Positions 6,882-16,194 are shown, numbered from the stretch's first letter. The stretch: DNA of 59,047 nucleotides from Lachnospiraceae bacterium MA2020 (GCA_000746015.1 JQKK01000024.1:1-59047), one strand, 5' to 3'. Notes: generated by a model not told the origin, from the letters alone. Numbers and translations: made by a program.

Positions 6882-8651
6882 ATGAAAAAGTTTGGAGCAA
6901 GTATGGTTTCTGCAGTAGTTATAGCTGCAATGCTTACAGGATGTGGGAGCGGTGCAGTCAATCAAGTTGAAAAAACGACATTAGAATCCACAGCAGAGTC
7001 AGAGGCAACACAGTCTTCTGAGGAGGCATCTACAGAAGTAACACAGTCTTCTGAGGAGACATCTGCAGAAGCAGTAGATGAAAAATCTACAGTTAGAACT
7101 ACAGAGTTCGGTGATGTACAGGGTACAGTTCAGGATGGAGTTGAAGTTTATTATGGAATCCCTTATGGTAAAGAACCGGTAGGTGATCTTAGATGGAAAG
7201 CCCCACAGGATCCGGAAAGTTGGCAGGATACAAAAGACTTAAGTCAAAAGGAAGATATGGCTATGCAGCTTGCAACTGTAGATGGCGAGTCAAAGCCTAC
7301 AGGAACTACAGATTGCCTCAATCTGGATGTTTATACTACATCTGATGCAGAGAATAAGCCGGTTATAGTTTATGTTCACGGTGGTAATAATCAGACAGGA
7401 AACGCACAGGAAATTCCAGGATTTGATATCGTTAAAAATGATGATGCAGTATATGTGTCTGTAAACTATAGACTCGGTTTTCAGGGATTTAATTGTCTTC
7501 CGGCTCTGTTAGATGAAGAAAATAATACCGGAAACTTTGCTATGCTTGACTTGGCTAAATCTCTTAAGTGGGTAAGAGATAACATAAGTAATTTCGGTGG
7601 AAATCCGAAGAATGTTACTGTAAGTGGTTTCTCTGCAGGCGGCAGAGATGTAATGGCAATGCTTATCAGTCCGAAATTCGAAGGGCTTTTCGATAAAGCT
7701 ATCGCATATAGCGGTGGTATGACAGTCGCTAATGTTGAAGAGTCACAGAAAAAGATAGCTGAAAAGATTGCACCTCTTGCGGTAGAAGACGGAAAAGCTG
7801 ATGATGAGAAGTCAGCGGCAGAATGGCTGCTTCAAGACACAGATGAGGTGAAAGACTATCTTTATTCTATAGACGAGGATAGGCTTACATCAATAAGTGT
7901 GGGTGCTGGCATCAGAATGAGCGGATTTCCACATTTGTATGCTGATGATGTAGTGATTCCATCAGATGGCTTTAATGCAAAATTCGTAAATGATGTACCT
8001 CTTTTGATGCTTACTGGAAGCAGTGAATTTACTTTCTTTGGATGTACTGATCCTTATTTTGATACACTTAAAGATGATGAAAAGAACAATGCAATCACAT
8101 TCACTGATAAGTATGGAAGCGATTTTTACAGAATATTCAATACTCAGCTGAGTGCTGAAAAGATGGATAAAAACTATGCATCAGATATGTATATTGCTCA
8201 GATTAACTATGGAGGAAGCGATTCAGCAAGTAAAATAAATCTTTTTGGCGCATTTCACGGCATCTTCGTTCCAATGTTGTCCGGAACACACGGATATAGC
8301 AGTGTGTATGACTTTGAATCTGCTGCCGGTTATCAGGATATGGCAGGCAAGTTTAATGCATATCTCAAAAACTTTATAAATACAGGTAATCCAAATGGCG
8401 AAAATGATGAAATGGAATGGAAGACATGGACAGACGAAGAGAAAAATACAATGGTATTTGATGCAGATGATACAAAAGCAACTTTGGAATTAAAGGATGT
8501 ATATAAAACAAATGAGGAGATAATTTCTGACATTGACTCTGACTCTACTGTAAGTGATGAAGTCAAGACATATATAATTAAAAATATAATGAATGGCAGA
8601 TGGTTTAGTGCTGATCTCGATGAGCATTTTGACACAGCCAGCCTTTGGTAA
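6882..8651 (+). CDS. carboxylesterase type B lipoprotein
   Basis: The ATG at 6882 follows GGGAGGAAGG. The 589-residue product has a lipoprotein signal (MKKFGASMV… LTGC lipobox, Cys about 21), so it is exported and lipid-anchored outside the membrane. A Ser/Thr/Glu-rich linker with a tandem TQSSEE(A/T)S(T/A)E repeat follows (about residues 30-65). The type B esterase core starts at TEFGDVQGT and contains DCLNLDVYT, the nucleophile in GFSAGG (Ser251; usual form GESAGG), acid Glu382 in TGSSEF and catalytic His459 in GAFHG. All three triad residues are present. The substrate is probably an acyl or acetyl ester, perhaps from plant polymers. It follows the RpiR regulator and probably has its own promoter. 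Confidence 0.88.
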   Translation: MKKFGASMVSAVVIAAMLTGCGSGAVNQVEKTTLESTAESEATQSSEEASTEVTQSSEETSAEAVDEKSTVRTTEFGDVQGTVQDGVEVYYGIPYGKEPVGDLRWKAPQDPESWQDTKDLSQKEDMAMQLATVDGESKPTGTTDCLNLDVYTTSDAENKPVIVYVHGGNNQTGNAQEIPGFDIVKNDDAVYVSVNYRLGFQGFNCLPALLDEENNTGNFAMLDLAKSLKWVRDNISNFGGNPKNVTVSGFSAGGRDVMAMLISPKFEGLFDKAIAYSGGMTVANVEESQKKIAEKIAPLAVEDGKADDEKSAAEWLLQDTDEVKDYLYSIDEDRLTSISVGAGIRMSGFPHLYADDVVIPSDGFNAKFVNDVPLLMLTGSSEFTFFGCTDPYFDTLKDDEKNNAITFTDKYGSDFYRIFNTQLSAEKMDKNYASDMYIAQINYGGSDSASKINLFGAFHGIFVPMLSGTHGYSSVYDFESAAGYQDMAGKFNAYLKNFINTGNPNGENDEMEWKTWTDEEKNTMVFDADDTKATLELKDVYKTNEEIISDIDSDSTVSDEVKTYIIKNIMNGRWFSADLDEHFDTASLW

Positions 8652-8665
8652 GGTAAAATGATTTT

Positions 8666-8697
8666 AGCCTGCGGTTATCGGATGATGATCGTAGGCT
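8666..8697 (+). terminator. possible weak terminator after the esterase
   Basis: AGCCTGCG (8666-8673) pairs with CGTAGGCT (8690-8697) with one G-T pair. Only a short T-rich stretch (TTATTC) follows, so termination strength is uncertain. Confidence 0.45.
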
Positions 8698-8885
8698 TTA
8701 TTCAATTAGAGTTACGATCCTCTTGCATACCCATTATCCCATTTGTATAATCATAATCATAGTATCAGAAAATAATATTAAAAATAAAAGACGGCTGAAA
8801 AATGCAGGATTACAAATTTGGGGGATACGAAAAGATTCCTGAAATTGCTAACTCAAGGAGGGTGTATATATGAGGGGAGGTCAGC

Positions 8886-9872
8886 TCATTTACTATACTC
8901 CCGCAATGCATAGTAGTAGTATTTTCTCAGACGTTCTTTGAGTGAGGCAGGTTCGATCACAAGAGCGTCTTTTCCAAATCGTTTGAAGTATTCCTCAAGC
9001 TGCAGCTCAGGCCAGTCGAAGTAGTATAAATCCCCTTCAATCTTGCTTACGATCGGTCGATTTTTTATAACGACCTTAAATTTTTTAATCCCGTATTTAT
9101 TTAATCTGACAACTGCTTTGACGGTTGAAGATACCGAGTGAGGACTTCGAACAGCTTTTTCATCTAGTTCATCTTTTAATTTCTGGTTAATCGTGAATAT
9201 TTCTTTGGTTACAAATACACTTCTTATCCTTGATATTCTGAAAGTCCTTGGTATATCAGCCTCAGTATCCCTACAAAGCAAATAGTTACACTGTTCTTCT
9301 TTTGATGTAGCGATTACATAAGGTTCAACTTTATAAGATTTATTATCTCCGACTGATGTAGTTGTAAATGAAAGCACTCTGTGATCATTTAATGCACTGG
9401 AAATGTCTTCATAAGTTTCCTTAAATATGATAGTTTCTCTCTTACTTCTTGGAATTGAAAGATATGAATTAAACATATCCTTCAGATATTTTGAGAGAGA
9501 AGTATCCTTAAGCATATTGTTTTCTATAATCTTGATCATTTCATAAGATGGACCACCAACAGTTAGTGTAAGTACTGCACTTTTTCCATTTAGCTGTTCA
9601 TCATTTCTTATATAAGTACTCACTATTTTGTCGGCAAGCATTGCTGCGTCATTTTCTGATAATGATGTTATACTTGTCATATCATCGATAATGCTATTCA
9701 GCAGCTTATCGCAGTCAAGTCTGTACTGCTCAAAATAATTGATTATCAGTGCTTTTAAGAAAGCATTGAGATTTACAGAACCATCCTTCTTTGTGAATTC
9801 AAAAAGTTCTGCATCATTAATTAATCGTGTTTTAGTTTCTTCAGAAAGATATATTTTGTATTTTTCAGTCAT
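8886..9872 (-). CDS. WYL-domain transcriptional regulator with an RHH-like N-terminus
   Basis: The 328-residue product begins with a strand-helix pattern (KYKIYLSEETKTRL, then NAFLKALIINYFEQY) that resembles a ribbon-helix-helix DNA-binding unit rather than the usual winged helix. A WYL-type ligand-sensing domain follows (about residues 150-235: HRVLSFTTTSVGDNKSYKVEPYVIATS, YLLCRD, FRISRIRSVFV) with a C-terminal extension. WYL domains bind nucleotides or nucleic acids and control defence and DNA-repair genes. It is divergent from rtcB, with about 200 bases between the starts, so it may control rtcB and itself. It ends next to a GGGAGG-rich stretch. Confidence 0.8.
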   Translation of the reverse strand: MTEKYKIYLSEETKTRLINDAELFEFTKKDGSVNLNAFLKALIINYFEQYRLDCDKLLNSIIDDMTSITSLSENDAAMLADKIVSTYIRNDEQLNGKSAVLTLTVGGPSYEMIKIIENNMLKDTSLSKYLKDMFNSYLSIPRSKRETIIFKETYEDISSALNDHRVLSFTTTSVGDNKSYKVEPYVIATSKEEQCNYLLCRDTEADIPRTFRISRIRSVFVTKEIFTINQKLKDELDEKAVRSPHSVSSTVKAVVRLNKYGIKKFKVVIKNRPIVSKIEGDLYYFDWPELQLEEYFKRFGKDALVIEPASLKERLRKYYYYALREYSK

Positions 9873-10071
9873 AAATCACCTGTATCATATTCATAATATC
9901 AACACTAAAATGGAGTTATATAGCTAACAAATATTAACGAAAATATAGTATTTATTACATTATATTGGGGTTGTTGCTTCGAGTCAATCTGCATCTTTTT
10001 ATCTCCTAAAAATTGCGCTATGATTGAAGTACAAAAAGACACATACAGTTACATTATGGAAGGACTTATCA

Positions 10072-11289
10072 ATGAATACTATAGAGATAAAGGGTAAATT
10101 AAATACAGCCCTCTGCTACGCGAAGGTAGTGGAGGATGAGGCAATAGATCAGATCAGAAGGATGTGTGATTATCCTATATCTGAAGGCTCAAAGATAAGG
10201 ATAATGCCGGATGTGCATGCCGGTAAAGGTTGTACTATCGGAACAACCATGACGATAACTGACAAGGTTGTTCCGAATGTAGTAGGCGTGGATATCGGCT
10301 GCGGAATGTATACTGTAAATCTAGGAAAGCAGGATATTGACCTTGAAAGGCTTGATGCTGAAGCTTTCCTGATTCCTTCCGGCAGAAATGTGTGGGAAGG
10401 AAGAAAAGAAAGATTTGATCTTACTGAACTTCGTTGCTATAGGGAGCTGAAGGATACTAAACGCCTTGAGAGGTCGCTTGGAACGCTTGGCGGAGGCAAT
10501 CATTTCATTGAAGTGGACAGAGCCTCAGACGGAATACAGTATCTTGTAATTCATTCCGGTTCCAGAAATCTCGGAAAGCAAGTGGCTGAGATATATCAGG
10601 CACTTGCAGTAGATCTTGATAAAGGAATTGGCGAATATCTTGAAGCAAGAGAAGAACTTATAAAAACATACAAAGCAAAAGGAAGACGTAAAGAAATACA
10701 GGCTGCCTTGAAAGAGTTATACCAAAAGAAGTATCATGAGGGTCCTATGACATTACCTGCTGATCTTTGTCATTTGTCAGGCAGGTATATGGAAGACTAC
10801 CTTCACGACGTGGAAATCTGCCAGCGCTTTGCCAGAAGAAACCGCGAGAAGATGGCGGAAATTCTTTTGGAGAAGACAGGACTTGCAGCAGGAGAGTCAT
10901 TCCATACTATACATAATTACATTGATACTGATGAAATGATCTTAAGAAAGGGCTCTATTGCAGCTCACAAGGGGGAAAAGGTACTTATCCCGATAAATAT
11001 GCGTGATGGTTCTGTAATTGCTGTTGGCAAGGGGAATCCCGAGTGGAACTATTCAGCACCTCACGGAGCAGGGCGAATCATGTCAAGAACGTCAGCAAAG
11101 AATACGATTTCGATGGAAGAGTATGAAGAGTCTATGAAAGGTATTTTTACATCTTCGGTCTGCGAGGCAACAATTGACGAAGCTCCGATGGCTTATAAGT
11201 CGCTGGATGACATAATTGACGTGATCAAGGAATCTGTAGATATAATAGATGTAATGAAACCGATTTATAATTTCAAAGCTAAAGATTGA
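10072..11289 (+). CDS. rtcB: RtcB-family RNA 3'-phosphate ligase
   Basis: The 405-residue product has the RtcB hallmarks: MPDVHAGKGCTIG, GVDIGCGM with the metal-binding Cys77, GGGNHFIEV, HSGSRNLGK, and APHGAGR with the guanylylated His331. RtcB joins RNA 2',3'-cyclic phosphate or 3'-phosphate ends to 5'-OH ends using GTP and Mn2+, in tRNA or rRNA repair. It is shorter than E. coli RtcB, as in the compact clade common in Firmicutes. I start at ATG 10072 because it follows GGAAGGAC and family members begin just before IEIKGK; an upstream in-frame start at 10024 would add 16 atypical residues. A structured RNA follows the stop codon. Confidence 0.95.
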   Translation: MNTIEIKGKLNTALCYAKVVEDEAIDQIRRMCDYPISEGSKIRIMPDVHAGKGCTIGTTMTITDKVVPNVVGVDIGCGMYTVNLGKQDIDLERLDAEAFLIPSGRNVWEGRKERFDLTELRCYRELKDTKRLERSLGTLGGGNHFIEVDRASDGIQYLVIHSGSRNLGKQVAEIYQALAVDLDKGIGEYLEAREELIKTYKAKGRRKEIQAALKELYQKKYHEGPMTLPADLCHLSGRYMEDYLHDVEICQRFARRNREKMAEILLEKTGLAAGESFHTIHNYIDTDEMILRKGSIAAHKGEKVLIPINMRDGSVIAVGKGNPEWNYSAPHGAGRIMSRTSAKNTISMEEYEESMKGIFTSSVCEATIDEAPMAYKSLDDIIDVIKESVDIIDVMKPIYNFKAKD

Positions 11290-11293
11290 TTGT

Positions 11294-11416
11294 AGAGAGT
11301 GTCGTCCTGCTTACAAGGAATGAAATGACGTAGTAGGCAGGCTAACGACACCTCTGCGATAGCTGTCCAAGAATACGAGCTGAAGGCGAAGTATGATTGG
11401 AGACAGCGAACCGCTG
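11294..11416 (+). ncRNA. structured RNA downstream of rtcB, possibly Y-RNA-like
   Basis: The stretch folds into strong elements. The first is a long hairpin: AGAG/CTCT (11294-11297 with 11352-11355), a bulged A, GTGTCGT/ACGACAC (11299-11305 with 11345-11351), a CTA bulge, and a 9-bp helix (11306-11314 with 11333-11341, one G-U) around an 18-base loop. The second pairs GCTGTCCAA (11362-11370) with TTGGA(GA)CAGC (11397-11407), topped by ATAC/GTAT and a loop containing GGCGAAG. A CAGCG-AAC-CGCTG hairpin (11404-11416) competes with it, and a terminator follows. Some bacteria encode Y RNAs near RtcB and Ro60. The loop resembles the GNCGAAG-type motif I recall for bacterial Y RNAs, but no Ro60 gene is visible here. 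It could instead be a 3' UTR regulatory structure. Confidence 0.45.
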
Positions 11417-11417
11417 A

Positions 11418-11458
11418 AACGTGCAGAATGGTTAGAAGAACCTTTTGCACGTTTTTTT
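11418..11458 (+). terminator. strong rho-independent terminator after rtcB and the structured RNA
   Basis: AACGTGCA (11418-11425) pairs perfectly with TGCACGTT (11446-11453). A nested GGTT/AACC helix (11430-11442) lies inside, and seven T residues run over 11452-11458. Confidence 0.9.
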
Positions 11459-11560
11459 ATTGTTTATTATGAGGATGTACAAAATAATGTATATCTCATG
11501 AAGTAGTATTTGAATATAAAGAAATTAAACATTCAGTTTTTGAAAGGTTTAGGTGAATTT

Positions 11561-12577
11561 ATGCAGATTTCAATGGGTATGACTATTTTGGGACAGAAGA
11601 AAATAGAAAAGGCTGAATTTGATAAAATAATGGCTGAGCACAAGCTGTGGCTGGCAAATCATGAAAAAGGTAAGCGAGCTGATCTTAGTGATAGGGATCT
11701 CAGTGGAATGGATCTGTCAGGGATAGATTTATCATATGCTGATATGGAGGGGGTTAACCTTCATGATGCAAAGCTGATAGGGACAAATCTTTCTAATGCA
11801 TGTTTACGAGAGGCTTTTCTTTTGGGAGTGAACCTGACAAAGGCAAAAGTGGATGAGACAGATTTTTGTAACGCGACAATTACACATGCAAAGCTGAACG
11901 AATGTAAAGGTAATAAGACGCGTTTTTTATTTGCATGTATGTGGGATTGTGAGATTAAAGAGGCTAGCCTGAAAAAGGCGGGATTTTTGTATGCTGAAGT
12001 ATGCGATTGCAATTTTACAGGTTCAGATATTGAAGAAGCGGATTTTTGCGGTGCAGATATGGACAATGCAGTTTTTATCAATACTAATCTTAGAAATGCA
12101 GAGTTCATTTATTCAAAACGAACATATTGGTGTGATTTTATGGATGCTGATATGACGGGGGCTAGAATACATGAAATTGATCTTAATCCTGAAAATCTTA
12201 AGGGTGTCAAAGGTCTTCATATGCCAATCTTTTGTCCAGAGGAAGGTTCATTCACTGCATGGAAAAAATGCAGAGATGGTAAAGTTGTAAAACTATTTAT
12301 CCCTGAACATGCTGAAAGAAAAGGAAACAGTCTCCATTCCTGCAGAGCATCGGAGGCAGTTGTTCTGGAAATATTTGATAAAGATGGAAATCCTGTTGAA
12401 GATGCTGCAAGTTGCCATGATAAGGATTTTATCTATAGAAAAGGTGAAACAGTATATCCTAAAGCTGCAGATAAAGAGCACATGGGAGACTGGGATGGTA
12501 TATACTTCGTATTATCACGTTCAGAAACAGTATTTTTTAGAGAAAGCGAAGATGATAATCAGGATGATGAAAACTGA
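11561..12577 (+). CDS. pentapeptide-repeat protein with a DUF5758-like C-terminus
   Basis: The product (338 residues from ATG 11561) has about 25 pentapeptide repeats of the A(D/N)LxX form over residues 35-210 (RADLSDRDLSGMDLSGIDLS and onward). These should fold into a right-handed quadrilateral beta-helix. The last 110 residues (VVKLFIPEHAER…, WDGIYFVLSRSETVFF) match the DUF5758 tail often joined to pentapeptide repeats in gut Firmicutes. Function is unknown; some such proteins mimic DNA or scaffold others. An in-frame TTG at 11510 would add 17 residues. Neither start has a strong ribosome binding site, so the start is uncertain. It is separated from rtcB by a terminator. Confidence 0.8.
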   Translation: MQISMGMTILGQKKIEKAEFDKIMAEHKLWLANHEKGKRADLSDRDLSGMDLSGIDLSYADMEGVNLHDAKLIGTNLSNACLREAFLLGVNLTKAKVDETDFCNATITHAKLNECKGNKTRFLFACMWDCEIKEASLKKAGFLYAEVCDCNFTGSDIEEADFCGADMDNAVFINTNLRNAEFIYSKRTYWCDFMDADMTGARIHEIDLNPENLKGVKGLHMPIFCPEEGSFTAWKKCRDGKVVKLFIPEHAERKGNSLHSCRASEAVVLEIFDKDGNPVEDAASCHDKDFIYRKGETVYPKAADKEHMGDWDGIYFVLSRSETVFFRESEDDNQDDEN

Positions 12578-12659
12578 TTATTGATTACAAAATTTTGAAA
12601 CCTGTATGCAATGTATTATAAAAATTGATTTGATTACAAGGCGAATATATGATAAAAAA

Positions 12660-12692
12660 GTGGATAAATTTGTCCACCTCTGGTATTATAAT
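12660..12692 (+). promoter_or_regulatory. WYL-gene promoter with an 18-bp palindromic operator
   Basis: GTGGATAAATTTGTCCAC (12660-12677) is palindromic except for its central-flank Y/R pair. It ends nine bases before TATAAT (12687-12692), so it covers the -35 region. The exact reverse complement occurs at 16289-16306 in the same position relative to another WYL gene's -10 box. This placement fits a repressor or class II activator site, most simply bound by the WYL proteins. Confidence 0.7.
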
Positions 12693-12728
12693 TTAAATCA
12701 TAAAGAGCAGAAAGAGTAGGGATAATAT

Positions 12729-13961
12729 ATGAAATACAACCTTAATATCAGTAGCTCTATAGGAAAAGATGGACTTAATTCCGGTATGTATCCAGTAATT
12801 ATTTACCAGCTAATTCGTCAATACTCAAATGAAAACAATAAACTTACTATGGAAGACATTCTTGATACACTTACTGATTATTGGAAAGGAGATGGAGATA
12901 AAGAATTTTCAAGAAAGAATCTGCAAAGAACAGTTAAGAGAAATCTAGAATCGCTGTTATACTTTGATTCAAAAATTCATGCTGAGTATAAAGATAACAG
13001 CCCTTTCAACATAGGAGCTGATGATAAAATCGGTCAAATTCACTACCTATGGTATGAACAGGAGTTATCACCCACAGATTTTCAGTTATTATCGGACGCT
13101 GTCATCTATTCAAAACACCTCTCCCAAACACGAAGGCTTGAAATACTTGAAAAACTAATGGCAGCATCCGGGCAACCAAACGCAACAGAATCTGTTTGGT
13201 TTAAGACAATTATCAAGGACTCAGATGATATTTCAATTCCTGTACCTGGAGATCTTTATCATAATCTAGAATATATCAATGATGCTATCGATAATCAAAA
13301 CTGTATCTCATTTGACTTTTGCTTTTTTGGTCCAAACATGCAGCAATATAAGGTTCGATCATATTCTGGTATTTCTCCATATAAGATAATACACAATGAT
13401 GGGATATACTATTTAGTTGCCTCCGTAAACGAAGCCTCTAGTAATGCTTCTATGTACCTAAGACATAAGAATAAGATTCCTGCCGTATATTTTCAAATCC
13501 ATAAGATGAGAAAAATCCATACTGATTTTGGACATAAGTACACAGACATTTCCAAGACCACAGTTGATCAGATGTCAATTAATGATTTGTTTGGTCCTGG
13601 TTTTTTTAAATCCAACGCAGAATATAGCAATTACCGTTTTAAAAGTAACCTTAGACTAATCACTAGTTCACGTGGTCTCGACGTATTAATAGATTATTTT
13701 GGAAACAGATTACATGTAAAAAAGCTAAGCAAAATTAATCCTCGCTACGCGGGAGATACTCCTGAACTTGCATATACCTATGAGGTTAGGATATATGGGA
13801 TAACTAGAAGTGACTATACTGCTATTCTGAATCTAATGCTTTATTACGACTTTCAAGATATTGGACTTATTGAACCAGAGCACTTTCTTTCATGGGTAAA
13901 ATCGCTACTGGAGATAAATCTTAAGAAGTTACATAAATTCAAAAGTACAGAAGGGGAGTGA
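12729..13961 (+). CDS. WYL-domain transcriptional regulator
   Basis: The 410-residue product has an N-terminal winged-helix-like region (about residues 18-80: YPVIIYQLIRQYSNENNKLTMEDILDTL … KNLQRTVKRNLESLL). A mid segment LSPTDFQLLSDAVIYSKHLSQTRRLEILEKL is shared in pattern with the regulators at 16368 and 21469. A WYL domain follows (about 175-270, ISFDFCFFG … GISPYKIIHNDGIYYLVAS), then a WCX-like C-terminal domain. It is longer and more divergent than the other two. RBS-like AGAGTAGGGAT precedes the ATG. Its promoter carries the 18-bp palindrome, which suggests autoregulation. Confidence 0.82.
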   Translation: MKYNLNISSSIGKDGLNSGMYPVIIYQLIRQYSNENNKLTMEDILDTLTDYWKGDGDKEFSRKNLQRTVKRNLESLLYFDSKIHAEYKDNSPFNIGADDKIGQIHYLWYEQELSPTDFQLLSDAVIYSKHLSQTRRLEILEKLMAASGQPNATESVWFKTIIKDSDDISIPVPGDLYHNLEYINDAIDNQNCISFDFCFFGPNMQQYKVRSYSGISPYKIIHNDGIYYLVASVNEASSNASMYLRHKNKIPAVYFQIHKMRKIHTDFGHKYTDISKTTVDQMSINDLFGPGFFKSNAEYSNYRFKSNLRLITSSRGLDVLIDYFGNRLHVKKLSKINPRYAGDTPELAYTYEVRIYGITRSDYTAILNLMLYYDFQDIGLIEPEHFLSWVKSLLEINLKKLHKFKSTEGE

Positions 13962-13982
13962 ACATAATTCACTATGTTCACT
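13957..13982 (+). terminator. 10-bp hairpin overlapping the WYL stop codon
   Basis: AGTGAACATA (13957-13966) pairs perfectly with TATGTTCACT (13973-13982) around ATTCAC. The TGA stop lies within the left arm. Only a short T-poor tail follows, so it may protect the 3' end or act as an operator rather than terminate strongly. Confidence 0.5.
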
Positions 13983-14286
13983 TCTACATAAAAACTAATA
14001 TCATTCATAAAATATTGTTAGATTTCTTCACTGGAAATTCTATAATCGTATTCTTGTGTTTACTGCACTTACCTAAGGTAGGAACAAATATAAAAGATAT
14101 AAAAATAGTTTTTGCAATGTAAAAGCATGTTTGAAAAAATAAACTAAATGACACTATTCGTTGATATATAATAAAGAGTAAATAACCATATTCGTAATAA
14201 CTCCAGGTTATAAGTTCTTTTGAGGAGCAAATCTTTATGTGATAATTTCAATAAATACAAATAGTTATTGCCGGGAGGTAGTTGGA
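13983..14286. other. intergenic region before the zinc-ribbon gene
   Basis: No gene is visible. It contains the palindrome TACCTAAGGTA (about 14078), a likely -10 (TATAAT, about 14166) and the strong ribosome binding site GGGAGGTAG just before ATG 14287. Confidence 0.4.
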
Positions 14287-16137
14287 ATGACTAATTATTG
14301 TGTCAATTGTGGAAATGCACTTGAAGATTCGTATAAGTTTTGTCCAAAATGTGGTTTTCAAGTTTCATCTATGAAAAATTCAGAAGCAAATAAAGAATCC
14401 AATAATTCTAATACGAGTGAATTAGAAGCAGATAATGATGTCTTTTATGTTTATGTTGGAAAGGGTGATTCTGTCAAAAAGATGCCGCTCCTAAAGGGAA
14501 AAGGTGCTAGATTGCAAAACAATGGCATGACAGCGGTTGAATTAATGAATGAACAAGGGTGTACAGTAAAAAAGGGAGAGATGTATACATTAATTGACAA
14601 ATCATTTGATACTAATGACAAAAACTGCGAAGTCTTGAGTCCTGAGCTCATTGTAAAACTGTACAAAGTGTATTCGTTTGCAAAAATACTCGGTTGCTAT
14701 ATTACATTTAAGGAAATATGTTCCTTGATAAAGAAGGATTATATGCAAATTTCTTCTATGGAGTGCAATGATTTAGTTCGTTTAACAATAGAAAAGAAGT
14801 TTCATATAAAGTTGCCAAACGAATATGATGAGTCAAAATTAATAGATGGAGAATCGAAAAACTCAGAAAATTTTAATAATTCAGGTTTAAGAACGGGAGA
14901 ATCTCTGATTATTAAAATGGATTATGAAGCTGCTTTGGATTGGTTTAAGCAGCATGTTGAAAAATATGGTGATAAAGATGGATATGATAGTAATATTATA
15001 GGTCAAATCTTTTTAGATCGAGCATTGGATATATATAAACCTTGTGTATCAGATTATAATCAGGCAGAAGAGTGGTTAAGAAAATCCGTATGCAATAATA
15101 ATGTTTTAGGTGAAATAAACTTAGGACGTATATACGAAGATTCATTTGGTGAAGGATTGATATATCAAATCTTAAGCGAGAAGGGTGCAATTGTTGTAAA
15201 AAACAATGTTGAAGCTTTTAAGTATTATCTTAAGGCTTATATGCAAGAAAATGAATATGCTAAAGATAATATGAAACGCTTTCTATATGAACATATGATA
15301 AATATTTATGAAAAGGGCTGTAGGTTTGATAATATTCAAGGTTTTGATTATGTAGAATTGGCAGATAAATGTGAAAGGGATGCAGAAAACGAAGATGAAT
15401 TATCAATTATAAATATTGGATTTATGTATCATATCGGTCTTGGACGAGAAAAGTCCATATCGAAAGCAATGTCATATTATTTAAAATATATTTCTTGTAA
15501 TGACGAGAATAGTCAAAAAGTCATGAATTTGCTGGCTAAACTATGCTTCGATGGAAGTATTCCTCAAAAATATGATAGTATCTCGGCGATAAAGTTTATA
15601 TGTGAATATGTATCATCTTCAAATAGTTCAATTGAAACTGCATGTGAGGCATATGAAAGAAAACTGCATTTGGATAAACAAAAAAGGCAAGCAGAAATTA
15701 ATCGTGAACGTCAAAGAGAAAAGGAGTTGGCGAGTCGTCAGGCAGAAGAAAGAAGATATGAAGAGGAAGAACGTCGTAGACGATTCGAACAGCTAAATAG
15801 AGAATATGAACAACAGGAAGCTAAATATGCTCAAATGCAAGATGATAGATACTATGGACAGGATTCAGGAGGTTCGGGATTAGGAGGATTTGTGAGAGAT
15901 GTTGCTGCAACTGCTATAGGCTCATCGATTGCAAATCATGGAATAAAAAAAGAATTAAGACGTCAAAGAGAAGAGGAAGAACGTCGAGAAAAAGAACGTA
16001 GAGCGGAAGAAGATATGCGAAAGAGAGAAGCTGCTCATAGATCACAAATTGAATGGGAAAATGTTCGAAGAGCAAACGAGGAAAGAAGGCGTAAGGGGCA
16101 ACCGGAACTTCCTTATCCACATCGATTTTATTGGTAG
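14287..16137 (+). CDS. zinc-ribbon, Sel1/TPR-like and coiled-coil protein
   Basis: The 616-residue product starts with a zinc ribbon (YCVNCGNALEDSYKFCPKCG, two CxxC pairs). A Ser/Asn linker and an unassigned domain follow (about residues 50-190). Sel1/TPR-like helical repeats occupy about 225-460 (AEEWLRKSVCNNNVLGEINLGRIYED; NIGFMYHIGLGREKSISKAMSYYLKY). The C-terminal third is a highly charged Arg/Glu coiled coil interrupted at about residues 525-560 by a Gly-rich stretch (GGSGLGGFVRDVAATAIGSSIANHG) that could touch a membrane. I infer a scaffold that gathers partners. The start is ATG 14287 because GGGAGGTAG sits before it and the zinc ribbon begins at residue 4. It lies between two WYL genes that share an operator. 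Confidence 0.7.
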   Translation: MTNYCVNCGNALEDSYKFCPKCGFQVSSMKNSEANKESNNSNTSELEADNDVFYVYVGKGDSVKKMPLLKGKGARLQNNGMTAVELMNEQGCTVKKGEMYTLIDKSFDTNDKNCEVLSPELIVKLYKVYSFAKILGCYITFKEICSLIKKDYMQISSMECNDLVRLTIEKKFHIKLPNEYDESKLIDGESKNSENFNNSGLRTGESLIIKMDYEAALDWFKQHVEKYGDKDGYDSNIIGQIFLDRALDIYKPCVSDYNQAEEWLRKSVCNNNVLGEINLGRIYEDSFGEGLIYQILSEKGAIVVKNNVEAFKYYLKAYMQENEYAKDNMKRFLYEHMINIYEKGCRFDNIQGFDYVELADKCERDAENEDELSIINIGFMYHIGLGREKSISKAMSYYLKYISCNDENSQKVMNLLAKLCFDGSIPQKYDSISAIKFICEYVSSSNSSIETACEAYERKLHLDKQKRQAEINRERQREKELASRQAEERRYEEEERRRRFEQLNREYEQQEAKYAQMQDDRYYGQDSGGSGLGGFVRDVAATAIGSSIANHGIKKELRRQREEEERREKERRAEEDMRKREAAHRSQIEWENVRRANEERRRKGQPELPYPHRFYW

Positions 16138-16160
16138 TCAAAAGAATTGCTATAAAAACA

Positions 16161-16194
16161 AAGGGTGAATGGTGGACATTCATCCTTCTTTTGA
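16161..16194 (+). terminator. terminator after the zinc-ribbon gene
   Basis: AAGGGTGAATG (16161-16171) pairs with CATTCATCCTT (16177-16187) with one G-T pair, followed by a T-rich tail (CTTTTGAATTTTT). Confidence 0.7.

Noticed and set aside
11294-11458. A canonical tRNA or tmRNA after rtcB.
   Set aside because: No cloverleaf with an acceptor stem, T-loop GTTCRANNC or CCA end can be formed; only the looser Y-RNA-like reading remains.
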